Positions 8,980 through 18,927 are shown, counted from the stretch's first letter. The stretch is DNA of 64,000 nucleotides from Skermanella sp. TT6 (GCF_016653635.2 NZ_CP067421.1:434001-498000), one strand, 5' to 3'. The notes: a model not told the origin generated them from the letters alone. Numbers and translations are program-made.

Positions 8980-9768
8980 TCAGCCGAAATATGCATCAAG
9001 GCTGGAATGTGGCCTGCGGGAGTTGTAAAAGCCGAAGTAACTGGCGAGCGATTTCCGCGCCTCGGCCACGGTATTGTAGGCTTTCAGGTAAACCTCCTCG
9101 TACTTGACGGAGCGCCAGAGCCGCTCCACGAACACGTTGTCGCGCCATGCGCCCTTGCCGTCCATGCTGATGGCGATGGCGTTGTCGGTCAGCAGGCCGG
9201 TGAACGCAGCGCTGGTAAACTGGCTGCCCTGATCGGTGTTGAAGATCTCCGGCTTGCCGTAGCGGGCCAAGGCTTCCTCGACCGCCTCGACGCAGAACCC
9301 AGCCTCCATCGTGATCGACAGCCGCCAGGACAGAACCCGCCGGCTGAACCAGTCGATGACGGCAGCGAGATAGGCGAAGCCGCGTGCCATGGGAATGTAG
9401 GTAATGTCCATGGCCCAGACCTGGTTGGGACGCGTGACCGGCAGATTTCGCAGCAGATATGGGTAGATTTTGTGCCCCGGCGCCGGCTTCGAGGTGTTGG
9501 GCTTGCGGTAAATAGCCTGGATCCTCATCCGCTTCATCAGCGTGGCGACATGACGGCGGCCGGTTTGGAAACCTTCGGCAGTCAACAGGTCACGCAGCAT
9601 GCGGCTGCCCGCGAAGGGGAAGTCCAGATGCAGTTCGTCCATCCGGAGCATCAGCGCGAGGTCGGCGGCCGAGGCCGGCCGAGGCAGGTAATAGACGCTG
9701 CCCCGGCTGACGTTGAGCATCCTGGCCTGTCTGGTGATCGGCAGATCATGCGAGCGGTCGATCATCGC
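8980..9768 (-). CDS. IS3-family transposase OrfB (catalytic)
   Basis: This protein has about 262 residues if started at the internal ATG (MIDRSHDLP). It holds the DDE core: Asp in WAMDITYIP, Asp in NTDQGSQF and Glu in VERLWRSVKYEE, with the tail FYNSRRPHSSLD typical of the family. It is normally made as an OrfAB fusion by -1 frameshifting. The frame stays open upstream through the orfA overlap, as that mechanism requires. No internal stop is seen. Confidence 0.88.
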   Translation of the reverse strand, partial: AMIDRSHDLPITRQARMLNVSRGSVYYLPRPASAADLALMLRMDELHLDFPFAGSRMLRDLLTAEGFQTGRRHVATLMKRMRIQAIYRKPNTSKPAPGHKIYPYLLRNLPVTRPNQVWAMDITYIPMARGFAYLAAVIDWFSRRVLSWRLSITMEAGFCVEAVEEALARYGKPEIFNTDQGSQFTSAAFTGLLTDNAIAISMDGKGAWRDNVFVERLWRSVKYEEVYLKAYNTVAEARKSLASYFGFYNSRRPHSSLDAYFG

Positions 9769-10073
9769 TTTGCGCTCAGCAAACCCGCTTTGCCGAGCGC
9801 GCCGGCCAAAAAATCGTTCTCCAGCGTCAGCGCTCCGATCTTGGCATGCAGCACCGTCAGATCCACCGCCGGCCCCTGACTGTCGCCGCGATCGTCCGAT
9901 CCAAATACCCCGGCTGCCCCGTCGAGAAGCTGCGCCTTCCACTGCGTGATCTGGTTGGGATGAATGTCGAACTGCTGCGCCAACTCGGACAGCGTCTTCT
10001 CGCCCTTGACGGCGGCCAAGGCCACCTTCGCCTTGAAGGCCGGTGTGTGGTTCCGACGTGGTCGTCTTGTCAT
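9762..10073 (-). CDS. IS3-family transposase OrfA (DNA-binding)
   Basis: This protein has about 103 residues from MTRRPRRNHTPAFKAKVALA. A helix-turn-helix (SELAQQFDIHPNQITQWK) is followed by a leucine-zipper-like segment. It overlaps the start of orfB by a few bases. The ATG at 10073 has an upstream AGGAGAAG; an earlier in-frame ATG at 10124 has no such signal. Confidence 0.88.
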   Translation of the reverse strand: MTRRPRRNHTPAFKAKVALAAVKGEKTLSELAQQFDIHPNQITQWKAQLLDGAAGVFGSDDRGDSQGPAVDLTVLHAKIGALTLENDFLAGALGKAGLLSAKR

Positions 10074-10228
10074 TGCTTCTCCTGTCCGGCACGCATACTG
10101 GCCGCTTTCAGGCAGAAACTCCACTAATCCCGATGTTCAGATTTCCTGAGCCAGCTCTAACACGAGCTCGGCTTCACACAGTTTTAAGTCACCGTAAAGC
10201 ATAATCCCTCAGGTTTCGCACATTTCTG

Positions 10229-11737
10229 ATGGGCATGATGCATCCTGTGCTGATCCGCAGGCATGGGAAGTCTCTCATGAGTCTGGGCAAGATCGTCTGG
10301 ACGGTGTCCTTCGTGCTGGTGCTGTGCAGCATGCCGATGTTGATCCCCGACCTGATCGGGATCCAGCGCTCGGTCGAGGTCTCCAGTGGTGCGGGGGACC
10401 GGTACGATGGCGAACTCTCCGCCGATCTGCTGCGCTTCCAGGTGGCTGTCCGTGACCTTGAGCCGGGCAGTCAGCCGGAGGTGATCGAGGAGGTGATCGA
10501 GGAGGTGGTGCTTCGGCTCGACAACGTGTTCACCCGGCTCAACGCCTTCCCGGAGCCGGACAGCGCCGGCTGGTACACCTGGGCTGCCGGGCGCGAGGCC
10601 GGTGCGGCGGAAGTCCGGCGGGTCCTCGACCAGATCGACCGTGACCTGCCACTGCTCCGGACCGATCCGGCCGCTTTCCGGGCAGTGGCAGACCGCAGGG
10701 CCGAGGAGGCGGTGGCCATCCACTGGCGAATGCAGCTTGCCATGGGAGAGCAGCAGAACACGCTCGTCGGACGGCTACAGCACCAGGTCAGCGTCTTCCA
10801 GATGAAGCTGCTGGGCTACGGCGCCGGCTTCATCGTGCTGGTGGGGGCGCTGGCATGGCTGATGCGCAGCCACATGCGCTCCGAGAAGGAGCTCCAGGCA
10901 ACCAACCGGCAGCTCCGGGACCTGAGCGAGAGCCTCGTCGTCGCACGTGACGCGGCCGTGCGGTCCAACGCGGCCAAGTCCAACTTCCTGGCCAATGTCA
11001 GCCACGAGCTGCGCACGCCGCTGAACGCCATCCTGGGGTTTTCGGAAGCGCTGGCGAGCGGCATCTTCGGCCGTCTGCCCGGCCGCCAGGCGGAGTATGT
11101 CGGCGACATCCACCTTTCCGGTCAGCGCCTGCTGGCGCTGATCAACGACATCCTCGACCTGGCCAAGCTCGACGCCGGCAAGCTGGAGCTCCGGGAAGAA
11201 GTGGTCGCCCTGGACAAGCTGGCGGCCGAGGCGATCCGGGGGCTGCGGGAAACCTCCAGCGCCGCCGGCGTCACGGTCGATCTCACGTCGGTCGCCGGCG
11301 GCGTGATGGTATTGGGCGACCCGCTGCGGCTCCGGCAGGTCCTGGACAACCTGCTCTCCAACGCGGTCAAGTTCACGCCCACGGGTGGGCGGATCGAGGT
11401 GGCGGTGGAGCGGCTTGCCGACGGCCACACAGTGGTCATCGTCACCGACACCGGCATCGGCATTCCGGCCGGGGACTTGGCGCGCGTCTTCCTGCCGTTC
11501 GAGCAGTCCGACAGCCGGCGGGCGCGTCCGGCCCAGGGGACCGGGTTGGGACTGCCGCTGGTGCGCCAGCTGGTGGAGAGCCATGGCGGTACGGTCGGGA
11601 TGTCGAGCGAGCCCGGTGTCGGCACCGAGGTGACGGTCGAGCTGCCGCCCGAACGCGCGCTCCCGGCAGAGGGTAACCCACGATCGATCATAAAGGGGAA
11701 TTCCGCCGCGAAGGGTTGTCCTCGCAACACGGCATGA
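10229..11737 (+). CDS. Orphan transmembrane sensor histidine kinase
   Basis: This is a kinase of about 500 residues. Membrane helix 1 (about residues 22-42) is followed by a helical sensor region with many acidic residues (to about 185), membrane helix 2 (about 192-213) and a short coiled coil. The dimerisation box FLANVSHELRTPLN has the phospho-accepting His259. The ATP-binding domain shows the N box (DNLLSNAVKFT), G1 (DTGIGIP), F (FLPFEQ) and G2 (GTGLGLP) motifs. The last residues (about 480 onward, GNSAAKGC) look encoded by sequence from the adjacent IS30 remnant, so the native C-terminus may be altered. The start is uncertain: ATGs at 10229, 10238 and 10277 are in frame and none has a good ribosome binding site. 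The IS3 insertion just upstream may have removed its promoter. No response regulator is adjacent. Confidence 0.85.
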   Translation: MGMMHPVLIRRHGKSLMSLGKIVWTVSFVLVLCSMPMLIPDLIGIQRSVEVSSGAGDRYDGELSADLLRFQVAVRDLEPGSQPEVIEEVIEEVVLRLDNVFTRLNAFPEPDSAGWYTWAAGREAGAAEVRRVLDQIDRDLPLLRTDPAAFRAVADRRAEEAVAIHWRMQLAMGEQQNTLVGRLQHQVSVFQMKLLGYGAGFIVLVGALAWLMRSHMRSEKELQATNRQLRDLSESLVVARDAAVRSNAAKSNFLANVSHELRTPLNAILGFSEALASGIFGRLPGRQAEYVGDIHLSGQRLLALINDILDLAKLDAGKLELREEVVALDKLAAEAIRGLRETSSAAGVTVDLTSVAGGVMVLGDPLRLRQVLDNLLSNAVKFTPTGGRIEVAVERLADGHTVVIVTDTGIGIPAGDLARVFLPFEQSDSRRARPAQGTGLGLPLVRQLVESHGGTVGMSSEPGVGTEVTVELPPERALPAEGNPRSIIKGNSAAKGCPRNTA

Positions 11738-12770
11738 TACAGGTTCAGAGGTGACGAAGGGCTACTGGGCGGATTCAAGCGGTCGTCGCAACAGCCGCTG
11801 TCTGCTTCGCTTTATGGATGGCTCTGAGGAATTCGTCCAGGGCCTCGGCAGGCGTTTTCCAGCCAAGAGTTTTGCGCGGCCTGGTGTTGAGGGCGAGCGC
11901 GACGGCTGCCAGGGTGTCTGCATCATGCATGCTGAGGTCGGTGCCTTTGGGAAAGTACTGACGCAGCAGCCCGTTGGTGTTCTCGTTCGTGCCGCGCTGC
12001 CAGGGGCTATGAGGGTCACAGAAGTAGACCTGGATCCCGGTGGCGATCCGCAGATGGGCGTGTTGTGCCATTTCCGCGCCCTGATCCCAGGTCAGCGACT
12101 GCCGCAGATGCTCGGGCAAGGTGGTGATCGTGCGCGTGATGGCGTCGCGGACCGCTTCGGCGCCATGGCCGGCGAGCGCCGGCCCGTTCTTGACACGCGG
12201 CCCACTGGCGTGACCCGGCATCGGAGGCAGGTGGAGCAGCAGCGTGAACCGCGTCATGCGCTCCACCAGGGTGCCGATTGCCGACCCTCCCAAGCCGATG
12301 ATGAGGTCGCCTTCCCAATGCCCCGGCACCGCCCGGTCAGCCACCGCCGCCGGGCGCTGGCTGATCATGATCTCCGGGGCGATGAAGGTCTTGCCCCGTC
12401 TGCGGGTGCGGGCCCTCGGAACGCGCAGAGCCCGGCCGCTCCTCAGGCAGGCGGTCAGGTCGCGGCGCAAGGCTCCCCGGCCATGAATGAACAGCGCCTG
12501 GTAAATGGCCTCATGGCTGATGCGCATCGTCTGGTCCTCGGGAAAGTCAAGCCGCAGGCGGCGAGCAATCTGTTCCGGGCTCCACGCCCTGGCCCACCGC
12601 CGGTCCTGCCGGGGTCCGTGACGGCGGCCCTTCCACGTCACGGCCGGCCCGTGAACCGCCGTTCCGTCCGGAGTGACGACCGTGCCGGCCAGACGATCCT
12701 GCACGTACTGCCGCAGCGCCGGGGTGACCGCCAGCTTGGCCGGCTTTGGACGGCGCGCTGAGCGGTCACG
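11690..12770 (-). pseudogene. IS30-family transposase, N-terminus removed by IS21 insertion
   Basis: The coding part runs 11775-12770. The DDE core is present: Asp in WEGDLIIG, Asp in TWDQGAEM and Glu in TNENTNGLLRQYFPKGTDL. The tail TRPRKTLGWKTPAEAL is typical of IS30. The N-terminal helix-turn-helix is missing. The frame begins abruptly at RRPKPAKLA, exactly where the IS21 end TGTCAATCGG starts at 12771. The non-coding tail (about 11690-11774) probably holds the IS30 end and overlaps the last codons of the histidine kinase gene. The missing 5' part is not found on the far side of the IS21 copy. Confidence 0.82.
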
Positions 12771-13192
12771 TGTCAATCGGCTTCGAATAACCAGCCAGCA
12801 TCGGCGTCCAATATCCAACCATTCTTTTGGTTGTAGAACCTCTTGTCCAGGGAGTCCACCGGAGGGACCCGCGCGCTGCGGAGTGCCCGTCATGACCGAC
12901 GTAGCGGCGCGTGTGGGAGGGAACCTGTGGGCCCCCCGGACAAGGCACGGGCGGAAGGAAGGTCAGGAGCGGTTCTTGAACCGCCAGCTTTCGTTCCCGG
13001 TCTCCAGGATGTCGCAGTGGTGCGTCAGCCGGTCGAGCAGGGCAGCCGTCATCTTGGTGTCGCCCCCGAAGACGGACGGCCACTCGGCGAAGCTCAGGTT
13101 CGTCGTGATGAACACCGACGTCCGGGAATAGAGCTTGCTACATCGACCAACACACTGCGTCAGGAGATTCCACTCAGATCGAATGGATCCGG

Positions 13193-13443
13193 GTGAGTGC
13201 ACCGCACCATCCCTGGCTTGGACGGGTTGTTCGTGTAGTGCGGCGGTTGCGACGTGACGACGGAGTGGATCTGGTCGTTGAAGGGGAGGGATGGTCAACG
13301 GCAGATGATGCCGCTGGGATGGACCGAAGCCGCCCGTGTCGAGGAACCCATCATGCCGGTCCTGCGCTTGACGCCCGGAAGCCTGCGCGCCCTGGTTCGG
13401 TTGGTCAAAGCCTGCCGCACGTCCCTGCCTGCGGAGGCTCGCC
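13193..13443 (+). pseudogene. DUF5372-like small protein, frameshifted
   Basis: The first frame gives [17 protein letters not shown] and DGVDLVVEG. After about 13290 the sense continues in another frame as [12 protein letters not shown] and [15 protein letters not shown]. This resembles the DUF5372-like frame upstream of recombinase 2 (FHPRYGERVSVVRHH). Function is unknown. The occurrence at the same place in two elements suggests it belongs to the element. Confidence 0.45.
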
Positions 13444-13746
13444 ATGCCAACCCCGATCCCGATGTTGTGGAACATTCTGCCGCCGGAGGCCCAGAGCCCC
13501 ATGGTTGCGCTGTGGAGCGATCTGCTTCGGCGCCGGCTGACGGGCCGGATGGCTTGCAAGGAAACGCCCCATGACCCCCTCGCCCAAGATCGAACCCCGC
13601 CATCAGCGACTGCAGGCGATCGTCTACATCCGCCAGTCGACACCGAAGCAGGTGCAGAACAATCAGGAAAGCACCCGGCGTCAGTACCAGCTGGCCGAGC
13701 GTGCACGACAGATGGGATGGGCGGCGTCACAGATCCGCGTCATTGA
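13444..13746 (+). CDS. Small accessory frame upstream of recombinase 1
   Basis: The frame starts [17 protein letters not shown] and could encode up to 100 residues, overlapping the recombinase start (13571) by about 176 bases. The first about 40 residues are the plausible part. They occupy the same slot as the 58-residue frame before recombinase 2 (VARRLLPLLEQLL). I do not recognise a function. The overlap suggests translational coupling with the recombinase. Confidence 0.4.
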   Translation: MPTPIPMLWNILPPEAQSPMVALWSDLLRRRLTGRMACKETPHDPLAQDRTPPSATAGDRLHPPVDTEAGAEQSGKHPASVPAGRACTTDGMGGVTDPRH

Positions 13747-15823
13747 CGAGGATCTCGGCCTCTCCGGGGCGAGCAGCCGTCGGCGGACCGGCTTCCAGAG
13801 CCTGGTCGCAGCCATCGGCCTGGGCGAGGTCGGCATCATCCTCGTCACCGAGGTGTCGCGCCTGTCCCGCTGCAACAGCGACTGGCATCGCGTCATCGAA
13901 CTGTGCGGCGTCTTCCGCACCCTCATCGCCGATGAGGACGGGGTCTACGACGCGCGCGACCCGAACGATCTTCTCCTCTTGGGTGTCAAGGGCACCCTCT
14001 TCGCGGCCGAGCTGCACATCCTGCGCGGCCGCATGCGGGGCAACCTGCTGAACAAGGCGCGCCGGGGAGAACTCGCCCTTCGTCTGCCGGTCGGCTTCCG
14101 TCGGCGGCCCGACGGGGTCGTGGTGCAGGACCCGGACGACGCCGTGCGCCTGGCGATCGCCACGGTGTTCGAGCGCTTCGCCGTGCTGCGCAGTGCCCGG
14201 GCCGTGCATCGCCACTTCCTGGAGAACCGGCTGGCTCTGCCGCGGTGCGCGCAGACCGGCGCCACCGCCGGCAGCATCACCTGGGTGCGGCCGACCTACC
14301 AGATGATCCAGCAGATCCTCACCAACCCGGCTTATGCCGGTGTGTTCGTCTACGGCCGGCGACGGCGCGAAGCGGTTCCCGGGGATCCGCCCGAGATGGT
14401 CGACCGACGTGTCGCCTTGGCGGAGTGGGACATCGTCGTGCCCGATGTCTACCCGGGGTACCTGACCTATGACGCCTACCTGGCCAACCGCCGGGCGTTG
14501 AAGGACAACCTCTACAACTTCGCACAAAAGGGGCGCGGCGCTCCGCGCGAGGGGATTGCCCTGCTGACCGGATTGGTCGTCTGTGGCCGGTGCGGACGTC
14601 GGATGGCGGTGAGCTACGGCTCGGAGTATCACAGCTATCACTGCCGGCGTGCCCAGGTCGATTACGGGGAACCGCTGTGTCAGTCCTGCCCGGTCGGGAC
14701 GCTGGACACCATCGTGAGCGCCGCCTTCCTCGATGCGATGGAGCCGGTCGCAATGGAGGCCACCCTGGCCGCCCTGGAAACGCTCGAGCGTGAGCAGGAG
14801 GCCGTCGACCGGCATTGGCAGCTACGCCTGGAGCGTGCCCGCTATGAGGTGGCGCTGGCACAACGCCAGTATGATGCCGTCGACCCGGACAACCGCCTGG
14901 TCGCCCGGGAGCTGGAACGGCGCTGGAACACGGCGTTGGGCGCGCTGGAGGCGTTGGACAGCGAATATGCGCTGGTGCGGCGGACCGACCTGATGCCGTT
15001 GAGCGCCGCCGAACGGGAGGAGGTTCGACGGATCGCCGCCGATCTGCCGGGTCTGTGGCGCGCGGAAACGACCATGCCGGTCGACCGCAAAAGACTGCTG
15101 CGTCTGGCGGTGGCCGCCGTGACCGTGACGGTCGACCGCACAACGCGCCGGGTCGACGTGGTCATCCTGTGGACCGGCGGCGCCACCTCCACGCACGCGG
15201 CGTTCCTGCCGCCGATCGGCATCCATGCCACCACGGACGCCGCGGTGATCGCCCGCATCCGGGAGCTGTCCAGGAAGTTGCCCGACCATGCGATCGCCCA
15301 AGCGCTCAACGTGCTGGGCCTGCGCACGCGAACCGGAAAGGACTGGACCTATGAGCGGGTCCGTTCCATGCGCAAGCAGCACGGCATCCCGACCGACTGC
15401 CCGATCAAGACCGGCCCCCTGGAGCCCCGGGCGGACGGCCGGATCTCCGCCAAGGCGGCGGCGAGGCGGCTGGGCGTCACGCCGTCGCTGGTGCAGGTCT
15501 GGGTCCAGCACGGGGTCCTGGCGTGCGACCAGCGCTGTCCCTGTTCGAAGCAGTGGATCCGGTTGACCGACGCGGACGTCGCGCGGCTCGACGGCTCCGC
15601 CGACGTGAGCGGGTTGCCGACGCTCACCGAAGTGGCTGAGGACACCGGCCTGGAGCGCGACGCAGTCTGGACGCGCGTCCGCCAGGGAGACTACATCCCC
15701 ATCCGAACCCCGCGTGGCCGCGGCCAGTGGGAATGGCGCCTGAAGGAGCGTCCAGCCGGCAACGAGCCCGTTCCGCCGTGCGCCATTGGAGCAGGCCGAC
15801 ACAGAGGAGAGCAGTATGGATAA
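13571..15823 (+). CDS. Large serine recombinase (element 1)
   Basis: This 750-residue enzyme would cut and rejoin att sites through a Ser-linked intermediate. The catalytic Ser23 lies in YIRQSTPKQ. The resolvase domain spans about 15-165 with conserved Arg in VSRLSR and RGRMRG. A recombinase domain follows (about 180-300, [14 protein letters not shown]). A zinc ribbon is at about 335-375 (CGRCGRRM, then further Cys pairs) and a coiled coil at about 390-470. The tail beyond 600 carries a helix-turn-helix-like motif ([20 protein letters not shown]), an extension absent from classical phage integrases. No stops or frameshifts are seen. The ATG at 13571 lacks a strong ribosome binding site, in keeping with coupling to the upstream frame. 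Confidence 0.9.
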   Translation: MTPSPKIEPRHQRLQAIVYIRQSTPKQVQNNQESTRRQYQLAERARQMGWAASQIRVIDEDLGLSGASSRRRTGFQSLVAAIGLGEVGIILVTEVSRLSRCNSDWHRVIELCGVFRTLIADEDGVYDARDPNDLLLLGVKGTLFAAELHILRGRMRGNLLNKARRGELALRLPVGFRRRPDGVVVQDPDDAVRLAIATVFERFAVLRSARAVHRHFLENRLALPRCAQTGATAGSITWVRPTYQMIQQILTNPAYAGVFVYGRRRREAVPGDPPEMVDRRVALAEWDIVVPDVYPGYLTYDAYLANRRALKDNLYNFAQKGRGAPREGIALLTGLVVCGRCGRRMAVSYGSEYHSYHCRRAQVDYGEPLCQSCPVGTLDTIVSAAFLDAMEPVAMEATLAALETLEREQEAVDRHWQLRLERARYEVALAQRQYDAVDPDNRLVARELERRWNTALGALEALDSEYALVRRTDLMPLSAAEREEVRRIAADLPGLWRAETTMPVDRKRLLRLAVAAVTVTVDRTTRRVDVVILWTGGATSTHAAFLPPIGIHATTDAAVIARIRELSRKLPDHAIAQALNVLGLRTRTGKDWTYERVRSMRKQHGIPTDCPIKTGPLEPRADGRISAKAAARRLGVTPSLVQVWVQHGVLACDQRCPCSKQWIRLTDADVARLDGSADVSGLPTLTEVAEDTGLERDAVWTRVRQGDYIPIRTPRGRGQWEWRLKERPAGNEPVPPCAIGAGRHRGEQYG

Positions 15824-16066
15824 CGATCTAGCAGCGTATGGAACAGCAGCTGGCCGCCATTCTGGGAGAACGGCAGGTAGCCAAGCTCGTCCAGCACCAC
15901 CAGATCGACGCGGGTCAGCTGGTCGGCGAGCTTGCCGGCCTGACCGGCCCGAGCCTCGCCCTCCAGCCGGTTCACCAGGTCGATGACGTTGAAGAACCGG
16001 GCGCGCGCGCCGCGGCGTACGCAGTTGGCGGTGATGGCGATGCAGATGTGCGTCTTGCCGGAACCC

Positions 16067-16068
16067 GT
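16067..16068. other. Left crossover dinucleotide of element 2 (GT on + strand)
   Basis: The istB sequence (GAACCCGT on the + strand, 16061-16068) ends here and element sequence begins. The same GT occurs at 18622-18623 at the other end. A two-base shared core is what large serine recombinases leave. In istB the two bases are the first two of the Thr codon in the Walker A motif. Confidence 0.6.
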
Positions 16069-16148
16069 CGGAACGACGGCATACTGCCCGATACCAGGGG
16101 CAGGACGCGACCATCCACTATCCTTTTCACCCGCGCTACGGCGAGCGG

Positions 16149-16532
16149 GTGAGCGTTGTCCGGCACCACAGCTTCCGCGGCGTCACCATGCTGGTGGTCC
16201 GGCAGCCGGACGGAACGCTGACCCATGTGCCGGAATGGATGACTCTCCCCGCCGCCGGCGACGCCGACATTCGCGATACCCCGCGTTTCCCTCTGGCCGT
16301 CCTGCGTGACCTGCGCCTGACCGCCGACGCCGGCCTATCGTTGGTCTCCGGTTGGGATCAGGGAGGGCGCCATGGCACGAGGCGGAGTATCCGCGCAACG
16401 GGAACTGTTCGGGACGACGGAGCTGGCGGCCAGCCTGCCCTCGGAGGTGGCGAGGCGGCTCCTGCCGCTGCTGGAGCAGCTCCTGACGGAGGTCATGGCG
16501 GCCGAGGCCGCAGCGACGGAGGGGAGCGATGA
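16149..16532 (+). CDS. DUF5372-like protein of element 2
   Basis: The recognisable segment is TIHYPFHPRYGERVSVV followed by LVVRQPDGTLTHVPEWMTL and a C-terminal part, the pattern of DUF5372 family proteins that accompany large serine recombinases. Homology begins upstream of the only available start (GTG at 16149), around 16100, yet no start codon is found between the element boundary at 16069 and that point. The gene is therefore either 5'-truncated or uses an unusual start. The frame runs on to 16532. Function is unknown. Confidence 0.5.
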   Translation: MSVVRHHSFRGVTMLVVRQPDGTLTHVPEWMTLPAAGDADIRDTPRFPLAVLRDLRLTADAGLSLVSGWDQGGRHGTRRSIRATGTVRDDGAGGQPALGGGEAAPAAAGAAPDGGHGGRGRSDGGER

Positions 16533-16548
16533 GCAAGATCACGCCTGA
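16372..16548 (+). CDS. 58-residue accessory protein of element 2
   Basis: This short frame (MARGGVSAQRELFG to SDEQDHA) has a good ribosome binding site (GGGAGGGCGCC before the ATG). It overlaps the recombinase start by 20 bases, which argues for translational coupling. It is mostly helical, with VARRLLPLLEQLLTEVM in the middle. I do not recognise the family. Confidence 0.55.
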   Translation: MARGGVSAQRELFGTTELAASLPSEVARRLLPLLEQLLTEVMAAEAAATEGSDEQDHA

Positions 16549-18589
16549 CCACCTGGCGCGACAGGCCTACGTCTACGTGCGCCAGTCCAGCCCGGACCAG
16601 CTTCTGCACAACCACGAGAGCCGGCGCCGGCAGTACGGCCTGGCCGACCGCGCCCGCCAACTCGGCTGGTCCGAGGTCATGGTCATCGACGACGACCTCG
16701 GCCGCTCCGGGGGCGGAACCGCCCGGCCGGGCTTCGAGCGGCTGCTGGGGGCGATCTGCGAGGGCCGGGTCGGCATCGTGCTCGCGCTCGAGGCGTCGCG
16801 CCTCGCCCGCAACGGCCGGGACTGGCATACCCTGCTGGAGTTCTGCGGCCTGGTCGGATGCCTGCTGGCCGACGAGGACGGCGTCTACGACGTTCGTTTC
16901 CCGAACGACCGGCTCGTGCTGGGCATGAAGGGGACAATGAGTGAGATGGAGCTCGCCGTGCTGCGCCAGCGTTCACTCGAGGCCCTGCGCCAGAAGGCGC
17001 GGCGCGGCGAGCTGTTCTTCAGCGTGGCGGTCGGCTACGTCAAGACCCGACATGACCGGATCGAGATGGACCCGGACGCGCGGGTCCGCGAGGCGATCGC
17101 CCTGGTGTTCCGCAAGTTCGCCGAGTTCCAGAGCATCCGGCAGGTCCACCTGTGGCTGCGCCAGGAGCAGATCCGGCTGCCGGCGACCGATCCCGTGGCC
17201 GACAGCCCGCGCACCGTATGGAAGCTGCCGGTCTACAACACTGTCCACCACATGCTGACCAACCCGGTATACGGCGGGGCCTACGCGTTCGGCCGGACCG
17301 GCAGCCGGGTCACCGTCCGGGACGGGCGCAAGCGGGTGGTCCGTGGCCATCGCCGGACCCGGGACGACTGGGAGGTGTTGATCCCGGAGCACCACGAGGG
17401 CTACATCTCGTGGACGGAGTTCGAGAGGAACCAGCAGCTGATCGCCGATAACGCCAACAGCAAGGGGCTGATGGCCCGCGGCGCGGTGCGCCGCGGCGAC
17501 GCGCTACTGGCCGGCCTGCTGCGCTGCGGCCACTGCGGCCGGCGCCTCCATGTGTCCTACAGCGGCACGGAAGGGTTCTGCGTGCGCTACAACTGCCGCG
17601 GCGCCCACATCAACCACGGCACCGAGCGGTGCATCTCGTTCGGCGGCCTGCGGGTCGACGCCGCCGTGGCGGCGGAGGCCCTGCGCTTCCTGGCCCCGCT
17701 GGGGCTTCAGGCGGCGCTGCAAGCGATCGAGGCACGCGAGGCGAATGCCGGCGAGACCCGGCGGCAGGCCGAACTGGCGCTCTCCCAGGCCCGCTACGAA
17801 GCCGAGCTGGCCCGCCGCCAGTACGATGCCGTCGATCCCGACTACCGCCTCGTCGCCGCCGAGCTGGAGCGGCGCTGGAATGACCGGCTGGTGGAGGTTC
17901 ACCGCCTGGAGGAACAGCTCGCGGCGCTCGACTCCGGCCAGGCGGCGGCGCTCACGGCGGAGGAGCGCGCCCGACTGATGACGCTCGGCGCCGACGTCGA
18001 GGCGCTGTGGCATCACCCCGGCGCCACGGCGGAGACGCGCAAGCGCATCCTGCGGACGATCATCGTCGAGATCGTGACCAAGGTCGTGGGCGAGACCATC
18101 GAGCTGGTGATCCACTGGCAGGGTGGCGATCACACCCGCCTGAGCGTGGCGAAGAGCCGGACGGGCCAGCATCGGTGGGGAGCCGATGCCGAGACGGGTG
18201 ATCTCATCCGGGCCCTGGCCCGGCAGCAGCCCGACGCGGGCATCGCCGCCATCCTGAACCGGGCCGGCCGGCGCACCGGCAAGGGCAATACGTGGACCGA
18301 GGCGCGGGTCCGCACCTTCCGTAACGCCCACGGGATTGCCGTCTACCGGGCTGGCGAACAGGCCGAGCGCGGCGAGCTGACCCTGGAGCAGACGGCGGAA
18401 CGCCTGAAGGTCAGCAAGATGACGGTGCTCCGGCTGATCGGCAGCGGAATCCTCCAGGCGCGGCAGGTCTGCAAGGGGGCTCCCTGGGCCATCCCCGAGG
18501 CCCAGCTGGCGGGGCTGGAGGTCCGGGGCGTGCCGTCACGCCGTCCGGTAACACAGGATCCGGATCAGCGGACCCTTGACTTTCAATGA
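16529..18589 (+). CDS. Large serine recombinase (element 2)
   Basis: This 686-residue enzyme has catalytic Ser20 in YVRQSSPDQ and a resolvase domain to about residue 155 (EASRLARNGRDW, ELAVLRQRS). A recombinase domain follows (HHMLTNPVYGGAYAFG), then a zinc ribbon (CGHCGRRLHVSYSG with later Cys), a coiled coil (about 395-460) and a C-terminal helix-turn-helix-like segment (AERLKVSKMTVLRLIGSG). It aligns along its whole length with recombinase 1 (shared [18 protein letters not shown]-type segment) but is clearly diverged, so the two elements are not recent duplicates. It is intact and sits downstream of two overlapping small frames. Confidence 0.9.
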   Translation: MSKITPDHLARQAYVYVRQSSPDQLLHNHESRRRQYGLADRARQLGWSEVMVIDDDLGRSGGGTARPGFERLLGAICEGRVGIVLALEASRLARNGRDWHTLLEFCGLVGCLLADEDGVYDVRFPNDRLVLGMKGTMSEMELAVLRQRSLEALRQKARRGELFFSVAVGYVKTRHDRIEMDPDARVREAIALVFRKFAEFQSIRQVHLWLRQEQIRLPATDPVADSPRTVWKLPVYNTVHHMLTNPVYGGAYAFGRTGSRVTVRDGRKRVVRGHRRTRDDWEVLIPEHHEGYISWTEFERNQQLIADNANSKGLMARGAVRRGDALLAGLLRCGHCGRRLHVSYSGTEGFCVRYNCRGAHINHGTERCISFGGLRVDAAVAAEALRFLAPLGLQAALQAIEAREANAGETRRQAELALSQARYEAELARRQYDAVDPDYRLVAAELERRWNDRLVEVHRLEEQLAALDSGQAAALTAEERARLMTLGADVEALWHHPGATAETRKRILRTIIVEIVTKVVGETIELVIHWQGGDHTRLSVAKSRTGQHRWGADAETGDLIRALARQQPDAGIAAILNRAGRRTGKGNTWTEARVRTFRNAHGIAVYRAGEQAERGELTLEQTAERLKVSKMTVLRLIGSGILQARQVCKGAPWAIPEAQLAGLEVRGVPSRRPVTQDPDQRTLDFQ

Positions 18590-18621
18590 CATAGCGAGGT
18601 GGGCATTATGACGCGAGAGCG

Positions 18622-18623
18622 GT
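18622..18623. other. Right crossover dinucleotide of element 2 (GT on + strand)
   Basis: This is the counterpart of the GT at 16067-16068. To its right the istB N-terminal piece begins (GGCGGAAC read on the minus strand). Confidence 0.6.
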
Positions 18624-18927
18624 TCCGCCGACGAACACGGCGTTGCGCTGGGTTTCCAGGAAGCCGCCGTCGTGCAGGTCGCACACCAGCGCTTCGTTCA
18701 CCGGGCTGGCCGCGAAGTCGAACTCGGCAAGCGTCCTGGCCAGCGGCAGCCTGGCCGCGCCGAGCTGGTAGCGGATCGAGCGCGCCTTCTTCTCGGCGCG
18801 CTCCGCGGCCAGCAGGTCGCCCAGGATCTGCTGGACGGTGCGCTGCCGCTTCAGGCCGTCGGCCATCACCTCGTCGTAGACCGCGCGCATTCCCGCCAGG
18901 CTGAGCTCGGCCATCATCGCCATCAGC

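Larger units (their letters stand above)
8967..10140 (-). mobile_element. IS3-family element abutting the IS21 element
   Basis: It contains overlapping orfA and orfB frames of an IS3 transposase on the minus strand. Its 3' end touches the right end of the IS21 element, so one inserted at or next to the end of the other. I could not define its terminal inverted repeats or a target duplication with confidence, and the limits are approximate. Confidence 0.6.
13135..15829 (+). mobile_element. Serine-recombinase element 1, inserted in istB
   Basis: This segment of about 2.7 kb separates the middle and C-terminal pieces of istB. It carries a degraded DUF5372-like frame, a small frame and a 750-residue large serine recombinase, all reading right, opposite to istB. 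Its end points are inferred from where istB homology stops (near 13135 and 15829). I could not define a shared crossover dinucleotide. Confidence 0.7.
16069..18623 (+). mobile_element. Serine-recombinase element 2, inserted in the Walker A codons of istB
   Basis: This 2555-bp unit is bounded by GT at 16067-16068 and 18622-18623. It carries three overlapping frames in one direction: DUF5372-like, a 58-residue frame and a 686-residue serine recombinase. Removing one copy of GT plus the unit restores the istB reading frame and the GGTGSGKT motif. The presumed target has an inverted repeat, GGAAC and GTTCC, around two G. Confidence 0.75.

Noticed and set aside
13135-15829. Two-base crossover core for element 1
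   Set aside because: Several alignments of the istB pieces were tried; the only shared bases (CTA) give an out-of-frame gene, so the exact ends are left open.
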